Shown: positions 1 to 10,265, counted from the stretch's first letter. The stretch: 64,000 nucleotides of DNA from Isochrysis galbana (GCA_018136815.1 CM030941.1:172439-236438); one strand, 5' to 3'. Made by a program: numbers and translations. Notes: generated by a model from the sequence alone, not told the origin.

Positions 1-1630
1 TGAGCGCCGGCTTGCACGCGCGTGCGCGCATTATGGCATGTGGAGGCAGGAAGAGCGACGCGCGCGCAGACGCCGCGGACGCACGGCGGACGTAAGTCGG
101 GACACATGCTGCCCGCCAAGGGAAGCTACGTTACTGCGTTAGCGGAAAGACGCGTCTCTGACCTGACCCGTTCCCTCACAGCGAGTGGCGCTGCGATGGC
201 CTCCGGACTCGACGCAATGTACAACGGCTAGCTCGCGGTATCTGCTGCTTGTGGCAACTGCGTCTGTGCGCGTCACCCATGTCTATGCGCCATCGATACC
301 TACATGTTTGCAGCATCTTGCCTCCCCTTCCCATATGGTGCTGCCATCACACTATCTCCAGCGTTGTCGAGTCCGCGTTGTCCTGCATTGACCGTCGGAC
401 GCCGCTATTCATGTCGCCTTTCGCGAGTGGTTTGTGAGCTTGCATGAAGATCGGCGGCATGGTCGTGGCTGTACATGTGGCAGCAACAGGACATTTTGTG
501 CGGTACCGATGAGGGGGTTGTAGGGCTTTGTTCGATACTTTCTTCCGAGTTTCCTACTCGTCTTGGTGTGCTTTGCCCGAGTTTGATGTCGGATGAGCCG
601 TCACCAGTGTTTCTTGTTGTGGTATGGTGGCTGTTGTAGAACCACCCTTAGGTTTCCCCAAAACTTGCCCAGAGAGGCTTCCTTTCTTGATGTCTGCCTT
701 TTCGGTACTCCCTTTCCTCAACCATCCCCTTTGGGCTTTGCGAACCCCGCTCAAGCGGGGGAACGCGGACCATAGGACCATAGGCCGGCCAGAAGGTGCA
801 ACTCGAGGTTCCCTTTTTTTGTCACAACCTTCTCGTCTATTTTGGTAATAATTTTTATTGGCCCCAAACTTGGACATTATTCACACGTGCTATTCCTCTA
901 TCACAGAGTGCCGTCATCTGCCAACACAATCCATTGGTCCTTACCGATAGAATCATCTTTACCGGTAACTTTGTCTGCCAGATTCCTTTTCATCAAGTCA
1001 TCAGTCTCTTTCATCATGTGCACCACCTTCTGGACTCTTCTCTACATAATCATCTGCAGTGGATGCACATCGAGTTCGTAGGGTTCCCGAGTCATTTGCA
1101 CATCGACTTCTAGACCTCGCCTTCATCTTGGGGATCTCAGCTCACTCTAGATCGACTTAGTGCACCTAAGGAATCTCACCTTCATCAACACTCACGACGT
1201 TTCATCGGCTCATACTAAGGCAATACTCACCGATTCCCTAAATTCTTGATTCTTCTCTGTTCCCTCACACGCCTTCCTGTTTGTCTCAGAGTATTATCCA
1301 AAGACCCGCGGTGGGGTATATGTAAGGGTTTTGTGCGAGGTGTAAGTGCTGTAGAATCACCGTGCCCCAGGGGTATCTTCGTGAGTGCCCCAGTGCCCCA
1401 GGTGTCCCAGGTTCTAGCCCCTATCACTGTCTCACTCACTATCTGTCATGACCCTCCTGCCTTTTGTTGCCGCCCTGGCTGCTTCCTGGCAGCCAGCGCG
1501 ATATCCTCCTTGTGTGCCCATCAGCTTAATCGCACTGCTTATGATATGAATACCACTATATACCAACTCCGGAATCAACACTAGTACACTAGTGAGGTTC
1601 GCGCCACCCTGGTGCAAGGTTGTACGTGAT
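1..1630. other. Gene-free stretch
   Basis: I see no recognisable coding region, RNA gene or transposon terminus. ORFs here are short and lack family features. Base composition is closer to balanced than in the GC-rich genes further on, which fits repeat-derived or non-coding DNA. Confidence 0.4.
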
Positions 1631-1635
1631 TCCGA

Positions 1636-1975
1636 TCCGGACTATAGTCAGATGGCTAATTCCACCTCTGTGTATGACTAGCTAGGTCTAGTCAGGCGGA
1701 GTGGTATGACAAATCGTCCTAGTCCGGCTTCGTCGGAATGAGTAGAGAGTAGACTACGTAGTCCAGTCTGGGCCCTATGCCCTATACGTCTAGTCATAGT
1801 CTGGACTATAGTGCCTATGCCTATGCGGTGCGGCGTCCATAGCCGGGACTATATATAGTCCGGACTATAGTCTGACTATAGTCCGTAGGCCAAAATCGCT
1901 ATGCTTAGCTCATTTCGGCTCCCCAGCCCTATATCCTATATATATAGTAGTATATATATATACTAGTATATATAT
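1636..1975. repeat. Palindromic CTATAGTC / TATATA repeat cluster
   Basis: The motif GACTATAGTC and variants such as CTAGTC and CATAGTC recur many times between about 1636 and 1890. The densest block (about 1842-1885) has several self-complementary copies back to back. It is followed at about 1930-1975 by an alternating TA tract with TAGTA interruptions. The segment could fold into hairpins or cruciforms. No transposon boundary was identified. Confidence 0.55.
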
Positions 1976-2277
1976 ACCTATGTTGGGCAAGGCCCTCTCA
2001 CCTCCATGTAAGTAAGGCACACAGTGAGAGGTGAAAGACATATTCATATTGCACACTGATTCACACCGGCTTAAGACGTTTGTACGTGGTACACTGTGCC
2101 CTGTACAGTAAACACAGTAGTAGAGCACCTACAGGCGGAACAAGCAGCTGCACACTATATAGCATAGCACACAAACAACGGCGTAGGCCACATATCAGAT
2201 ATCATGTATCACTCTCATCACCCACCAGGCTCAGGCCCGCGCCGACTCAGTCGCCAGCATCAGAAGCGCTGTCATCG

Positions 2278-2655
2278 TCAGCTCACTTCTTCAATTTCGA
2301 GCAGCTCATCAACAATCGCGTCCATAACATGCGCCTTGTCGAGCTGATCAACACGCTCATCCCACATACCGAGACGGCCACTCTGTCCGTACTTCTCGAG
2401 GTAGATATTCCACAACGTCTCATTCGAAATTCTGCTTTGGTATAGGTGCCAATTCTTGCGAAGATACACAAGGCGGCTCAGATGGGCTGGGCACATATTC
2501 GGATCGCTCAACACCCCGCCCGTGGAGAAAGTTTGCTCGGTGTTGCTTCGTGTGGGAGATGCCCGGGGAACCATACTTTGAGTTGAGAGTGTTGATGTTG
2601 GCATGTGAGTGTGAGTGTGGTGCCGTGTCGCTGTGTCATCAGTCCGTTGGACTCT
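2278..2655 (-). pseudogene. hAT transposase C-terminal remnant (family 1)
   Basis: The minus-strand translation contains a hAT-type dimerisation segment: an EQTFSTGG motif followed about 12 residues later by LSRLVYLRKNW. This is the usual ER.FS...G ... L..L..L..N layout at the C-terminus of hAT transposases. Only the C-terminal part is present, with no DDE catalytic core. The fragment abuts the left end of a second hAT element at 2664. It is best read as an old, truncated transposase. Confidence 0.6.
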
Positions 2656-2663
2656 ATCTGTTT

Positions 2664-3588
2664 TAGGGCCAGGTAAATACTTGATACTTGTAGCGGAATT
2701 CGCCCAAACTTGTCGGCCAAACTTGCGTGATTCTTGGAGCTGACTGCCTAAACTTGTCGTCAAACTTGTAGCAATTTGTGGTGCCGCAAGTACGTCCGTA
2801 ACACGTTACAACACATTTCCCTTAAGGAGCACGGAAAATCTCGCCACTAGCCACTAGCCACTAGATATCGTGATATCGCGCACCTCCACCTACCTACCTA
2901 CCTCCTATCTATCTCCTATCTCCAACCTCCCTTCACCTTCACCTCTCTCTACATGATGATGATATGATGATATGATTTCTAAATAGCGCATTGTTTCAAC
3001 ATTTCACGCAACACACATGTTCCCACATGCATGACATGACACAACCACACTTACACTTATTTATGAAGACTTCTCCCGGTTGTTGTTGTTATAACGCAAC
3101 ATCAGCGCGGCTTGAATCTGATCCCCAAGAGATGCCGAACGATCTGGACCAAACATTGTGGTCAGCAAAGAAAACACGCGCTCACATGAAGCTGAATTTG
3201 GAGTCATGCTGAATGTAACCCTCGCCGCCAACGCCCAAGTAGGGAACTTTGTATGATTGGATGCCCACCAACTAAGCACCTGCTGCGTGAACGTTGGCAC
3301 CTCGGAGTGATCAATCTTGGTTCCGCGACATGCAGCCAATTATGCGGGAAGCTCATTCAGCAACCCTTGCGTGATAGAAGGCAAATGATGAAAGGAAGGA
3401 ATCTCTGCGAGCTGATGGACCCAAAGATCATCCACCTTACCATACGCAAAGGCTGGATTAAACGCTCGCAGGAGCCCGGTTCGGCGATGCTGCTCCTTAC
3501 AATGATACGGAGAGGCCCAAATTTCCGACGAGCTCGACCAGCCACCCAAACTTGCAAAAAAATTTGTAAAAGTATTTACCTGGCCCTA
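2664..3588. mobile_element. Deleted hAT-family element with TIRs and 8-bp TSD
   Basis: A perfect 19-bp inverted repeat, starting TAGGGCCAGGTAAATACTT, occupies 2664-2682 and, reversed, 3570-3588. The flanking octamers are identical: ATCTGTTT at 2656-2663 and at 3589-3596. An 8-bp duplication and a TAGGG-type terminus are hallmarks of the hAT superfamily. Subterminal copies of AAACTTG lie inside both ends (about 2705-2770 and 3547-3555). The interior carries a broken transposase C-terminus. The 925-bp size means it cannot be autonomous. Confidence 0.85.
3061..3549 (-). pseudogene. Broken hAT transposase C-terminus inside the 2664-3588 element
   Basis: The minus strand encodes a hAT C-terminal region. 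An upstream segment ending NELPA is followed by a stop at 3340-3342, then LAACRG, and then the diagnostic dimerisation segment (WWASNHTKFPTWALAAR, SCERVFSLL). The in-frame TAA breaks the frame where a tyrosine codon would be plausible. The catalytic core is missing. It differs clearly from the remnant at 2278-2655, so two hAT lineages are represented. Confidence 0.75.
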
Positions 3589-3596
3589 ATCTGTTT

Positions 3597-3954
3597 GTCG
3601 TCTGTCGTTCGCGTCGTTCGTCGCTCTCGTTCTCGCTCTCGTTCCCGTTCTCGTCCCTCGTCCTCAACACTCCATCAGTACCAAACCTCACCCTCAGCTA
3701 CAGCCTCAGCCTATCAATCCCCATTCGCCCAGCCATGTCCGCTCCGTCCTCGCGCTCGCTCGCCCTCGCCCTCGCCCAAGCGCCCAAGCGCCCAAGCCCG
3801 TCCTCCCGCCTTCCTTTGTTGAGGAGGTGGAGGTGGTCAAGCCCGCCATTCCATCACTCTCTGCCGCTCCCGCCGCGCCTACCGCCGATCGATCCCCTTG
3901 CATCTCCTCGCATATCGAGCGAGTTGTCATGCTGGATCCGTCACCCTACTGCTA
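3597..3954 (+). pseudogene. Retroelement 5' leader and gag N-terminus fragment (family 2)
   Basis: This stretch continues the DNA interrupted by the hAT insertion. It holds a CTCG/TTCG-rich leader, an ATG at 3735 opening MSAPSSRS, and an Ala/Pro-rich coding region that needs a frameshift near 3825 to continue (VEEVEVVKPAIPSL). The same order of leader, MS-start and Ala/Pro-rich N-terminus occurs at 46240-46545 downstream of an LTR. I read it as a gag start of a second LTR-retrotransposon family, truncated near 3954. Confidence 0.4.
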
Positions 3955-4030
3955 GCTGCTGCTGCAGCCAGGCATCTCTGTCTAGCGGCTAGCGGGGTTT
4001 GAAGAATCGCTTTAAGTTGAAGTTGATCTA

Positions 4031-4130
4031 TAATAAAACAACTGAGCGTTAGTACCACTACTCCCACTAGCCCGGTACTATCACGACACCCCTCAGCGCA
4101 CTTGCCCGCACGCCTAGTTGAAGTTGATCT
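4031..4130 (+). repeat. Dispersed repeat shared with 40715-40800 (inverted)
   Basis: The run containing CTGAGCGTTAGTACC, TACTCCCAC and CACGACACCCCTCAGCGCAC also occurs in reverse orientation at about 40715-40800. A shorter related piece lies near 57478-57500. In the 40.7 kb copy the sequence reads GAGGGG followed by TGTCGTGATTGTACC, which resembles a polypurine tract and LTR start. These are probably LTR-end remnants of a third family. Confidence 0.55.
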
Positions 4131-4139
4131 AAATAACCC

Positions 4140-4830
4140 ACCTGCTACATTTAGGTCATGCATGCATGTGATTTGACAACAAGTACTTACAACTATGTAA
4201 AGAAAAAAAAACTACACTCGATGGTCCGCGCTGGACTTACGACGGAACGCGGCCTTCGTAGATCATGTGTTCATGTGACTAGTACAATTGGCAGATCTCG
4301 TGTTCACACGCTAGGCCGTATGAACACGACTTGAACGTTCTCGCCCACACCCTAATCGGTGCAGGGTCAGGGGCTTTCTCGATAGGGCTTGTCGTTTGGA
4401 GTTGTCGTTTGGAGCACGACCTTTCTCTACATACACCGGCTGCGGCTCAGCCGCAGGTGCCACTACAAACGTGGGGAGGCAAGAAACTACGCCGCCTCAC
4501 TAGTGGTGGAGCCTCTGCGGATAGAGCTTCTCGGCTGCAACGACCGTTGCCTCGATGTAAACCGGCTCGCAGCCGCTGGTAGCACTTCATGTGGGGAGCG
4601 GCAAGAAACCCTGTCGTCTCGCCAAGGCGGGTGGGAAACGCCGCGCATGGATTCATGGGGGGCCCGTGCTCATGCCACAAAGTTCACAGATAGAAGAGTA
4701 TGTCGCAGTAAGACAACCATCGTTGAAAGGTCTGAGTACCATGTGAAGGCTATGGCTCGGAGGGTCGGCCACATTCATGGGAGACAATGTAACCGTGGCG
4801 TCACAAGATGCAAATGATACCTCGATCGCT
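4140..4830. other. Intergenic stretch with a degenerate ~126-bp duplication
   Basis: There is no convincing gene. A segment starting ACCGGCTGCGG at 4435 is imperfectly repeated from 4561 (ACCGGCTCGCAG), and both copies continue into GTGGGGAG..GGCAAGAAAC. A 13-bp unit, GTCGTTTGGAGTT, is doubled at about 4390-4413. The rest is unremarkable. Confidence 0.4.
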
Positions 4831-4968
4831 TCATGAATAAGGGGCAAGGGGCAACGTGGGAGCATAAGGTGTGAAGATCATCACGGTAGTCACTGCACGA
4901 CAAGGTACGGGATGAACTCAAAAGAAAAGCTGCAATGTTGTAACAACGGCGAATCAGAGCGCATCCGC

Positions 4969-7287
4969 TCACACTAATTGAGTGATGTTGTCCCAATAGT
5001 AGGAGTCCAAGGGGTTGGCTAATGACGCGACTTGCATCAGGAGACTCTTCAGCCTTGCCGGCGAGACAGGCTTCTCCAGAACGTGGTTGAACAGCTCGTC
5101 GACGCGCGAGTCTTCAGCATAGACTTGCTGGCGCGACACGCCGGTCAAAAGGACGAGACACACGCGTACCATCTCGCCGCGTCTCTGCCGACCACGCAAG
5201 TACTCTGCAACATCACAGGCAGACGCGTGGCCTGGCTTCATTTGATGGTCGATCATCACGAGATCGAATTGGCGTGCCGAACACTCGGCTTCACGCTCGT
5301 GGATCAGGCGTTTCGCATCCTCACCCGAGGAGGCTGCAACAACTTCGCCAACTTTTAGACTTTTCTCGAGGGCGGACTGCATGAGCTTCAGGATGACGGG
5401 CGAGTTATCGGCAATCAGCACTCGCATGTTCGATAAGTCAGCCGGTGGCGCGCGGGAATCCGCAGACAAAAGTGCACTCGTCTCGCCTTCGGAACCCTCG
5501 TCGTCGTCCCTAGGACGAGCCCGCGTGTAGTTGTCTCTGGAGCTCGGGAGCTCGATGGCCTGCAGACGCGGAACGGTTGAGCCGTTTGCCGTCGTACACA
5601 TAGAGTGCTCAGCTGATGCCAATGGCACCGTGAACCATACGGTAGCGCCGCCATGCACGTTCCTGGAAATACCACAAACGCCGCCCAAACTGGCGGCCTT
5701 GGCGGCAACAGACGAGAGGCCGAGCCCAGTGCCTCCACGCGTGCCCTCCACCTGGGCGAAAGGGCGGAAGAGCTTCTTTGCAATCGATTCGCGAATGCCT
5801 GGGCCTGTATCTTCCACAGCACAGACGACCTCAAGAGGTGCGCGCTCCTTGAGGCCAGAAAAAATGGGCTCGGAACCTATGCCTGCTTCGTCTTGGTTCC
5901 GCACCCAGCACTCAATCGCAACGTGCCCTGACTCAGTGAACTTGACCGAATTGCCGATCAGGTTGAGGAACATGTCGAGCAGCCAGTCTGGGTCGGCGAC
6001 CACGATGACGTCGTCGATTGATGGTAGAGCACCGGGGCGCACATTTGACTTTGCAACAACGTTGCCAACGCTGTGAATCTTCACAAGCTGCTTCAAGACG
6101 GGCATGATCGACCTATCCACGAAGCTCTGGACGTGAACGCGCTGCAGTCTAGGAATTGCTGGCGCGGGCTTCGAATCCTCGTGGCCGACTGCGTTTGCAA
6201 CGTGGTTCAGAATGGTCTTGCGTAGTTGTGCGATAGCGTGCAGTGAGACGTCAACGGCCTCCGAGGCTTCGCTCGCCACACTGGTACCTACGCTTGTGGA
6301 CGAGCCATTGGCCTTCAACTCGCCATGGCCCGAATCGGGCGAGGGCGGCTGTTCGGAGGGCCGCATTGCACCAAACGCCAAGACAAGGGCATTCAGCGGA
6401 GTGCCAATGTCATGCGCAATCGTAGCGAGCGTGAGAGAACGCGTCTGTGCGAACTTCTTCTCCATGCGCATACCACGATACTGCTCGAGAGGTAGACGAG
6501 CGACGAAGTACACAAAGATGATTGTTATGGGGCCCAAGAGAGCAGTGAAGCCCATGGTTGTGTAGAGCCCTCCAGCAGCAGCGAATATGATGAGGCCAAG
6601 AGCTGCGACGATCCCCGTTGGGAAGATGATTATGCCTGGTACCTGGACCAGTGATAGCAGTGGTCCATATGTGAACAGCGTCGCGGTGATGTACGAGATC
6701 ACCTCCCAACTGTAGATGGAGTGCCAGACATAGTCCAGTTCTACTTTAAAGTCTTCTTGCGTCCCAAAGCTTCCCGTCATCAAGTCCATACAGGTGTATG
6801 CAAGAGCAACATTGCGTATGATGAGCGGTGGCCAAACCATGATCGCGAAAATTGCCATCTGCGTGCGATAGCTGGTCTTCCTCGGGTCGAGCCCGTGGAC
6901 GCGAGACCAGCGCGTACTTTTCTCGCGGGCGTCATCACTCGCCTTGCCAGCTGCCCTGTTCTCCGACTCCCTGGCCTCCCGTTGGCGTGCCCTCGCCCAG
7001 ATGCGCAGGATGACAAAGCAGTACACGGCAATGCCGGCTTCATACGATGCGATCGCGATGGAGAAGACCCCCTTCCTGCCGCCAATGATCGTGTCAAAGT
7101 GCTTCCAATGGGACATGCTTCCAAAGAAGGCCATGACAGCGTAGTACATCGAGAAGACCAGCTTGATGAGCATCATGCCGATCATGTTGCGTGGCGTCCA
7201 GATGGTGCGTGTGTACTGGGCCTGCGTGAGCGGGTCACTGAAGCGCAGCCATCGTGAGATGTGGAGGTTGTCCGTGCCGGTGCTCAT
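4969..7287 (-). CDS. Membrane-bound hybrid histidine kinase, copy 1
   Basis: The 772-residue intronless protein should autophosphorylate and pass phosphate to its own receiver domain in a two-component relay. About six hydrophobic segments lie at residues 36-56, 72-98, 143-162, 190-210, 212-240 and 244-265, so sensing is probably membrane-embedded. The phosphoacceptor H-box is AHDIGTPLN (His292). After a Ser/Gly-rich linker come the N-box (Asn446), G1 box DTGPGI (493-498), F box and G2 box GGTGLGL (518-524). The C-terminal receiver starts near 621, with the phosphoacceptor Asp680 in VMIDHQM and Lys739 in LEKP. The receiver's usual acidic pair is reduced to one Asp (IADNS). The ATG at 7287 is also used by the inverted copy at 30811. 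No partner phosphotransfer gene is adjacent. The ligand is unknown. Confidence 0.9.
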   Translation of the reverse strand: MSTGTDNLHISRWLRFSDPLTQAQYTRTIWTPRNMIGMMLIKLVFSMYYAVMAFFGSMSHWKHFDTIIGGRKGVFSIAIASYEAGIAVYCFVILRIWARARQREARESENRAAGKASDDAREKSTRWSRVHGLDPRKTSYRTQMAIFAIMVWPPLIIRNVALAYTCMDLMTGSFGTQEDFKVELDYVWHSIYSWEVISYITATLFTYGPLLSLVQVPGIIIFPTGIVAALGLIIFAAAGGLYTTMGFTALLGPITIIFVYFVARLPLEQYRGMRMEKKFAQTRSLTLATIAHDIGTPLNALVLAFGAMRPSEQPPSPDSGHGELKANGSSTSVGTSVASEASEAVDVSLHAIAQLRKTILNHVANAVGHEDSKPAPAIPRLQRVHVQSFVDRSIMPVLKQLVKIHSVGNVVAKSNVRPGALPSIDDVIVVADPDWLLDMFLNLIGNSVKFTESGHVAIECWVRNQDEAGIGSEPIFSGLKERAPLEVVCAVEDTGPGIRESIAKKLFRPFAQVEGTRGGTGLGLSSVAAKAASLGGVCGISRNVHGGATVWFTVPLASAEHSMCTTANGSTVPRLQAIELPSSRDNYTRARPRDDDEGSEGETSALLSADSRAPPADLSNMRVLIADNSPVILKLMQSALEKSLKVGEVVAASSGEDAKRLIHEREAECSARQFDLVMIDHQMKPGHASACDVAEYLRGRQRRGEMVRVCLVLLTGVSRQQVYAEDSRVDELFNHVLEKPVSPARLKSLLMQVASLANPLDSYYWDNITQLV

Positions 7288-7611
7288 GCGCCGAGGCGCG
7301 CGCGCGCAGGCGGCGAGCGGGGGTTGCTGGGGGTGGGGGGGACCGGCTCGGGGGCGGCGGCGGGTCTGAGGGCGCGGCGGGGCGGGAGGGGGAGGGGGAG
7401 GGCGGGGGGGCGGGGTGGGGGGGGGACTAGGGCGCGGCGCGGGCGGCCGCGTGCCGGAGAGAGGGTTCTCCCCTCCGCGGAGGATGGAGAGAGAGACCTC
7501 TGTGGGCGGCTGGCGGGGAGGGGCCGATGGGCGACGGAGGCCCGCGGGGCTCTTCTTTAACGTAGACGGGGGCGAGGACTTCTGTTAACACGACCCTCGC
7601 CGGGGGAAGGG

Positions 7612-8270
7612 CGGAAGAGAGGAGAGAGGGGGGGGGGGGGGAAGAGGAGAGGGGGGGGGCTGGGGGGAGGGGAGAGAGGGGAGAGAGAGAAGGGAGAAGA
7701 GGGAAGGGAGAAGAGAGAAGAGAGAAGAGAGATAAGAGAGGAGAGAGGAGAGAGGAGAGAGAGGAGAGAGGAGAGAGGAGAGAGGAGAGAGGAGAGAGGA
7801 GAGAGGAGAGAGGAGAGAGGAGAGAGGAGAGAGGAGAGAGGAGAGAGGAGAGAGGAGAGAGGAGAGAGGAGAGAGGAGAGAGGAGAGAGGAGAGAGGAGA
7901 GAGGAGAGAAGGGAGAAGAGAGAAGAGAGAGGAGAGAGGAGAGAAGAGAGAAGAGAGAAGAGAGAAGAGAGAAGAGAGAAGAGAGAAGAGAGAAGAGAGA
8001 AGAGAGAAGAGAGAAGAGAGAAGAGAGAAGAGAGAAGAGAGAGAAGAGAGAGAAGAGAAAGAAGAGAGAGGAGAGAGAGAAGAGAGAGGAGAGAGAGGAG
8101 AGAGAGAAGAGAGAGGAGAGAGAGAAGAGAGAGGAGAGAGAGAAGAGAGAGAGGGAAGAGAGAAGAGGGAAGAGAGAGGAGAGAAGAGAGAGAAGAGAGA
8201 GAGGGAAGAGAGAAGAGGGAAGAGAGGAGAGGGAGGGGGCGGCGGAGGAGAGGAGAGAGAGAGAAGATGC
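7612..8270. repeat. GAGAGGA purine-rich satellite upstream of kinase copy 1
   Basis: About 650 bp consist almost entirely of A and G on the + strand, in blocks of GAGAGGA, GAGAAGA and GGGAAGA. Read from the kinase strand it is a CT-rich tract roughly 330 bp upstream of the start codon. The counterpart before kinase copy 2 (30090-30480) is shorter and internally rearranged. Long mirror-symmetric purine tracts can form triplex DNA. Any promoter role is inference. Confidence 0.85.
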
Positions 8271-8329
8271 GTCGGGGGAGAGGGGTTGGAGAGAAAAAAA
8301 GACGTTACGCCGTCGCGACGGCGGTTACC

Positions 8330-9035
8330 GCCAACGGAGCGGAGCATTTCTAACCCCTAACTGTGAAACGGTCTTTCTTCGAAGACAGTCGAAATTCGTC
8401 GATCACTGTCGAGGTTGAGCCGCTCGCTGTTTTTCGCGGGGGGGAAGGGAGGAGATGGGCAAGCAAGGAGATCGGGGGCGAGGTCGGTCTCAGCAGCAGT
8501 TATCGGGAGGTCGCTTTCCGTCGAACATATGGGACGGAATCCATTTGAGCCATCAGTTTCTTTCAGCTCCAGTTCCAGTTCCATTTTAGGAGTGCAGTAC
8601 TTTTTGCGTGACAGGACCCTACAAGTAGGTGGTAAAAATAATACGCGCGTTCACTTTTTTAGGGGGGGTGAGTATGTAGTTGACGGGTGTTCGATGTCGC
8701 GCGCCTTGAGTTGGGTGTGTTCGCGGCACAGCCGCGAGGTGCTGAGCGCCGCGTGTACGCGGCGCGAGGAAAATTATCAGTGTTTTTCACAGTGTTCACT
8801 TTGGGGGTCAAGGGAGTAGTAGGTAGTTGACTATGTTCAAACGGTCAAAAAGTTTGAGTTGCGTTCGCGTTCGACTATTTTTTGTACCACCTACTTGTAG
8901 TTGCTAGTTGTTGCAAATACGAGTATTCGCGCAGAGCCCCGGAAATGAGAGTGAATTCAAGATTCAAGCCCCCCCCCGCGCGCGGAGAGCGCGGGCCGCG
9001 CGGAGCGCCACCCAGTGCATCTAGATCTTAAAAAA
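8330..9035. other. Repeat-like intergenic DNA
   Basis: No family-supported gene is visible. The stretch mixes AT-rich DNA with short GC-rich hairpins (for example GCGCCGCGTGTACGCGGCGC at about 8728-8765) and a poly-C/GCGCGC run near 8968-9000. A 75-codon minus-strand ORF at 8357-8584 has no recognisable features. Confidence 0.35.
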
Positions 9036-9038
9036 TAT

Positions 9039-9218
9039 TATCTCTTAAGAGGCGGATGGAAGCGCACCTTTGAAGGTGCTTCGCGGCAGTTAGTGCTCTC
9101 AGCTCTCTATATTCAGTTTTATGGACGTTTCATTCCCTTAAACGCACCCTATCTTCAAAGCAACCGCGACATGCAGCACGCAGCACCCCCAAAGGTGCTT
9201 CTCGCCTCTTAAGAGATA
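9039..9218. mobile_element. Small MITE-like element with inverted ends
   Basis: A perfect 16-bp inverted repeat, TATCTCTTAAGAGGCG, bounds 9039-9218. Inside it, both ends continue with imperfectly complementary GAAGCRCCTTT..GGTGCTT segments, giving about 40 bp of total inverted similarity. The 180-bp length and lack of coding capacity fit a MITE. No certain target-site duplication was found. Confidence 0.6.
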
Positions 9219-9271
9219 GTAAACTAGCTGCTACGCTGCTACTTGCACGACGGCATAGGTGCTCCATTAGG

Positions 9272-9712
9272 CTGATATTAGGTCCTGATATCATGATATT
9301 AGGTCCTCTAGACCTGATGACCTGATAGCTTGATGTAAGGTCATGACGAGGTCAGGCGACTATAAATATACTTGACACTTAAATTCTCTTGTAGTAGTAG
9401 TCGTACACTTAGCGCGAAAAACAGTGGGGGAAAGGGGGGATGGGTGGTTCTCGCCCCTCATGTTGGCATGAGGGGAGTCAAGACAGTGAGGAGGGGCGCC
9501 CCCCCCTCTCCATGGCGACCCAACACAGAAGCTAGATCAGCGTCTAAGGGTAATTAATAATCAATGATCAGCAATGCAGAAGTATAAGTAAGCAATTCTT
9601 TTGATAATCACTACTATACTTATAATATCGCGTAACAACCTGATATTAGGCTGAGAATTGGACCTGATATCATGCTAAGGGAGCCGAAACCTGACGACCT
9701 GATATCTAACGG
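9272..9712. repeat. Degenerate direct repeats (CTGATATTAGG / GACCTGATA)
   Basis: Two blocks, about 9272-9360 and 9640-9712, share the motif order CTGATATTAGG, CCTGATATCATG and GACCTGATA in the same orientation about 370 bp apart. They may be subterminal regions of an unidentified element. The intervening DNA shows no gene. Confidence 0.45.
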
Positions 9713-9954
9713 AGCATCTATGGCACGACGTGAGGCGTGAGGCAGATTGCTGGTGCTAGGTGCTACTCCTAACTACCCTCCCTTTCTTACCACTTACCAC
9801 TTACCACCAACCACCCCTTTCCCCTCCCCCCGTTTCCTTTTCTGGAAGACCGGGGGGAGGGAAGGCCGCGCGCGCTGCTTTGACCAGGGACCAGGGGCCA
9901 GTGGCGTGAGGCGTGAGCGTGAGACAGAGGGGGTAAGAGTGTTTCCCGCGAGAG

Positions 9955-10222
9955 ATCTCAGCTATGCGCACGCACGGCGCCCCCGCGGGGGAACCAATGC
10001 ACATCGCGCCGTGCGCATCCACGGCGTGCACATGGGTGATTGCAACTCATCACACCCTTCCCGTGGGAGATCTCTCTTATACTGCACGTTTACGTAATTG
10101 GGAACCGCAAAAGAAACAAGCTGCTGTGCGCATGCACGGGGCACTGGTTCGTCAATCTGTCGCCAAAAATAGATCATGGTAGATTTGTATATGGACATTT
10201 GATAGCTCAATTCGACTGATGT
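9955..10222 (+). repeat. Dispersed GCACGGCG repeat, copy A
   Basis: The segment combines CGCACGGCG..GCGGGG, ATGCACATCGCGCCGTGC, ACGGCGTGCAC, GTGATTGCAA..CATCACA, CTCTTATA and TTTACGTA. It ends in GACATTTGATAGCTCAATTC followed by GACTGATGT. The same modules occur at 28443-28746 and, partly inverted, at 63540-63900. The end motif is nearly identical at 28719-28746, so related copies flank the chromovirus cluster on both sides. Confidence 0.6.
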
Positions 10223-10265
10223 GGAGAGTGACGCCCATTCTTTCGATTCTTCTGAAATTCACGAC
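10223..10265 (+). pseudogene. 43-bp pol scrap joined to the 5' LTR
   Basis: These bases match the intact pol at about 24366-24408 with one difference. That region lies between RNase H and integrase. Here it ends exactly at the TG that opens the LTR. It must come from another copy of the same family, joined without the normal 3' end of pol or a polypurine tract. Confidence 0.75.

Larger units (their letters stand above)
4840..8327 (-). repeat. Left arm of a ~3.3-kb inverted duplication
   Basis: This block is the inverted counterpart of about 30030-33255. Homology covers a histidine-kinase gene, roughly 100 bp of its 3' flank, its GC-rich leader and a purine/pyrimidine tract. It ends in a shared GTAACCGCCGTCGCGACGG box (around 8305-8327 here, 30030-30050 in the other arm). 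The arms are separated by about 22 kb of mostly transposon DNA. Confidence 0.85.

Noticed and set aside
7427-8347. 306-codon minus-strand ORF rich in Ser/Leu/Pro
   Set aside because: It is the translation of a GA/CT microsatellite. Composition is periodic and no domain is present.
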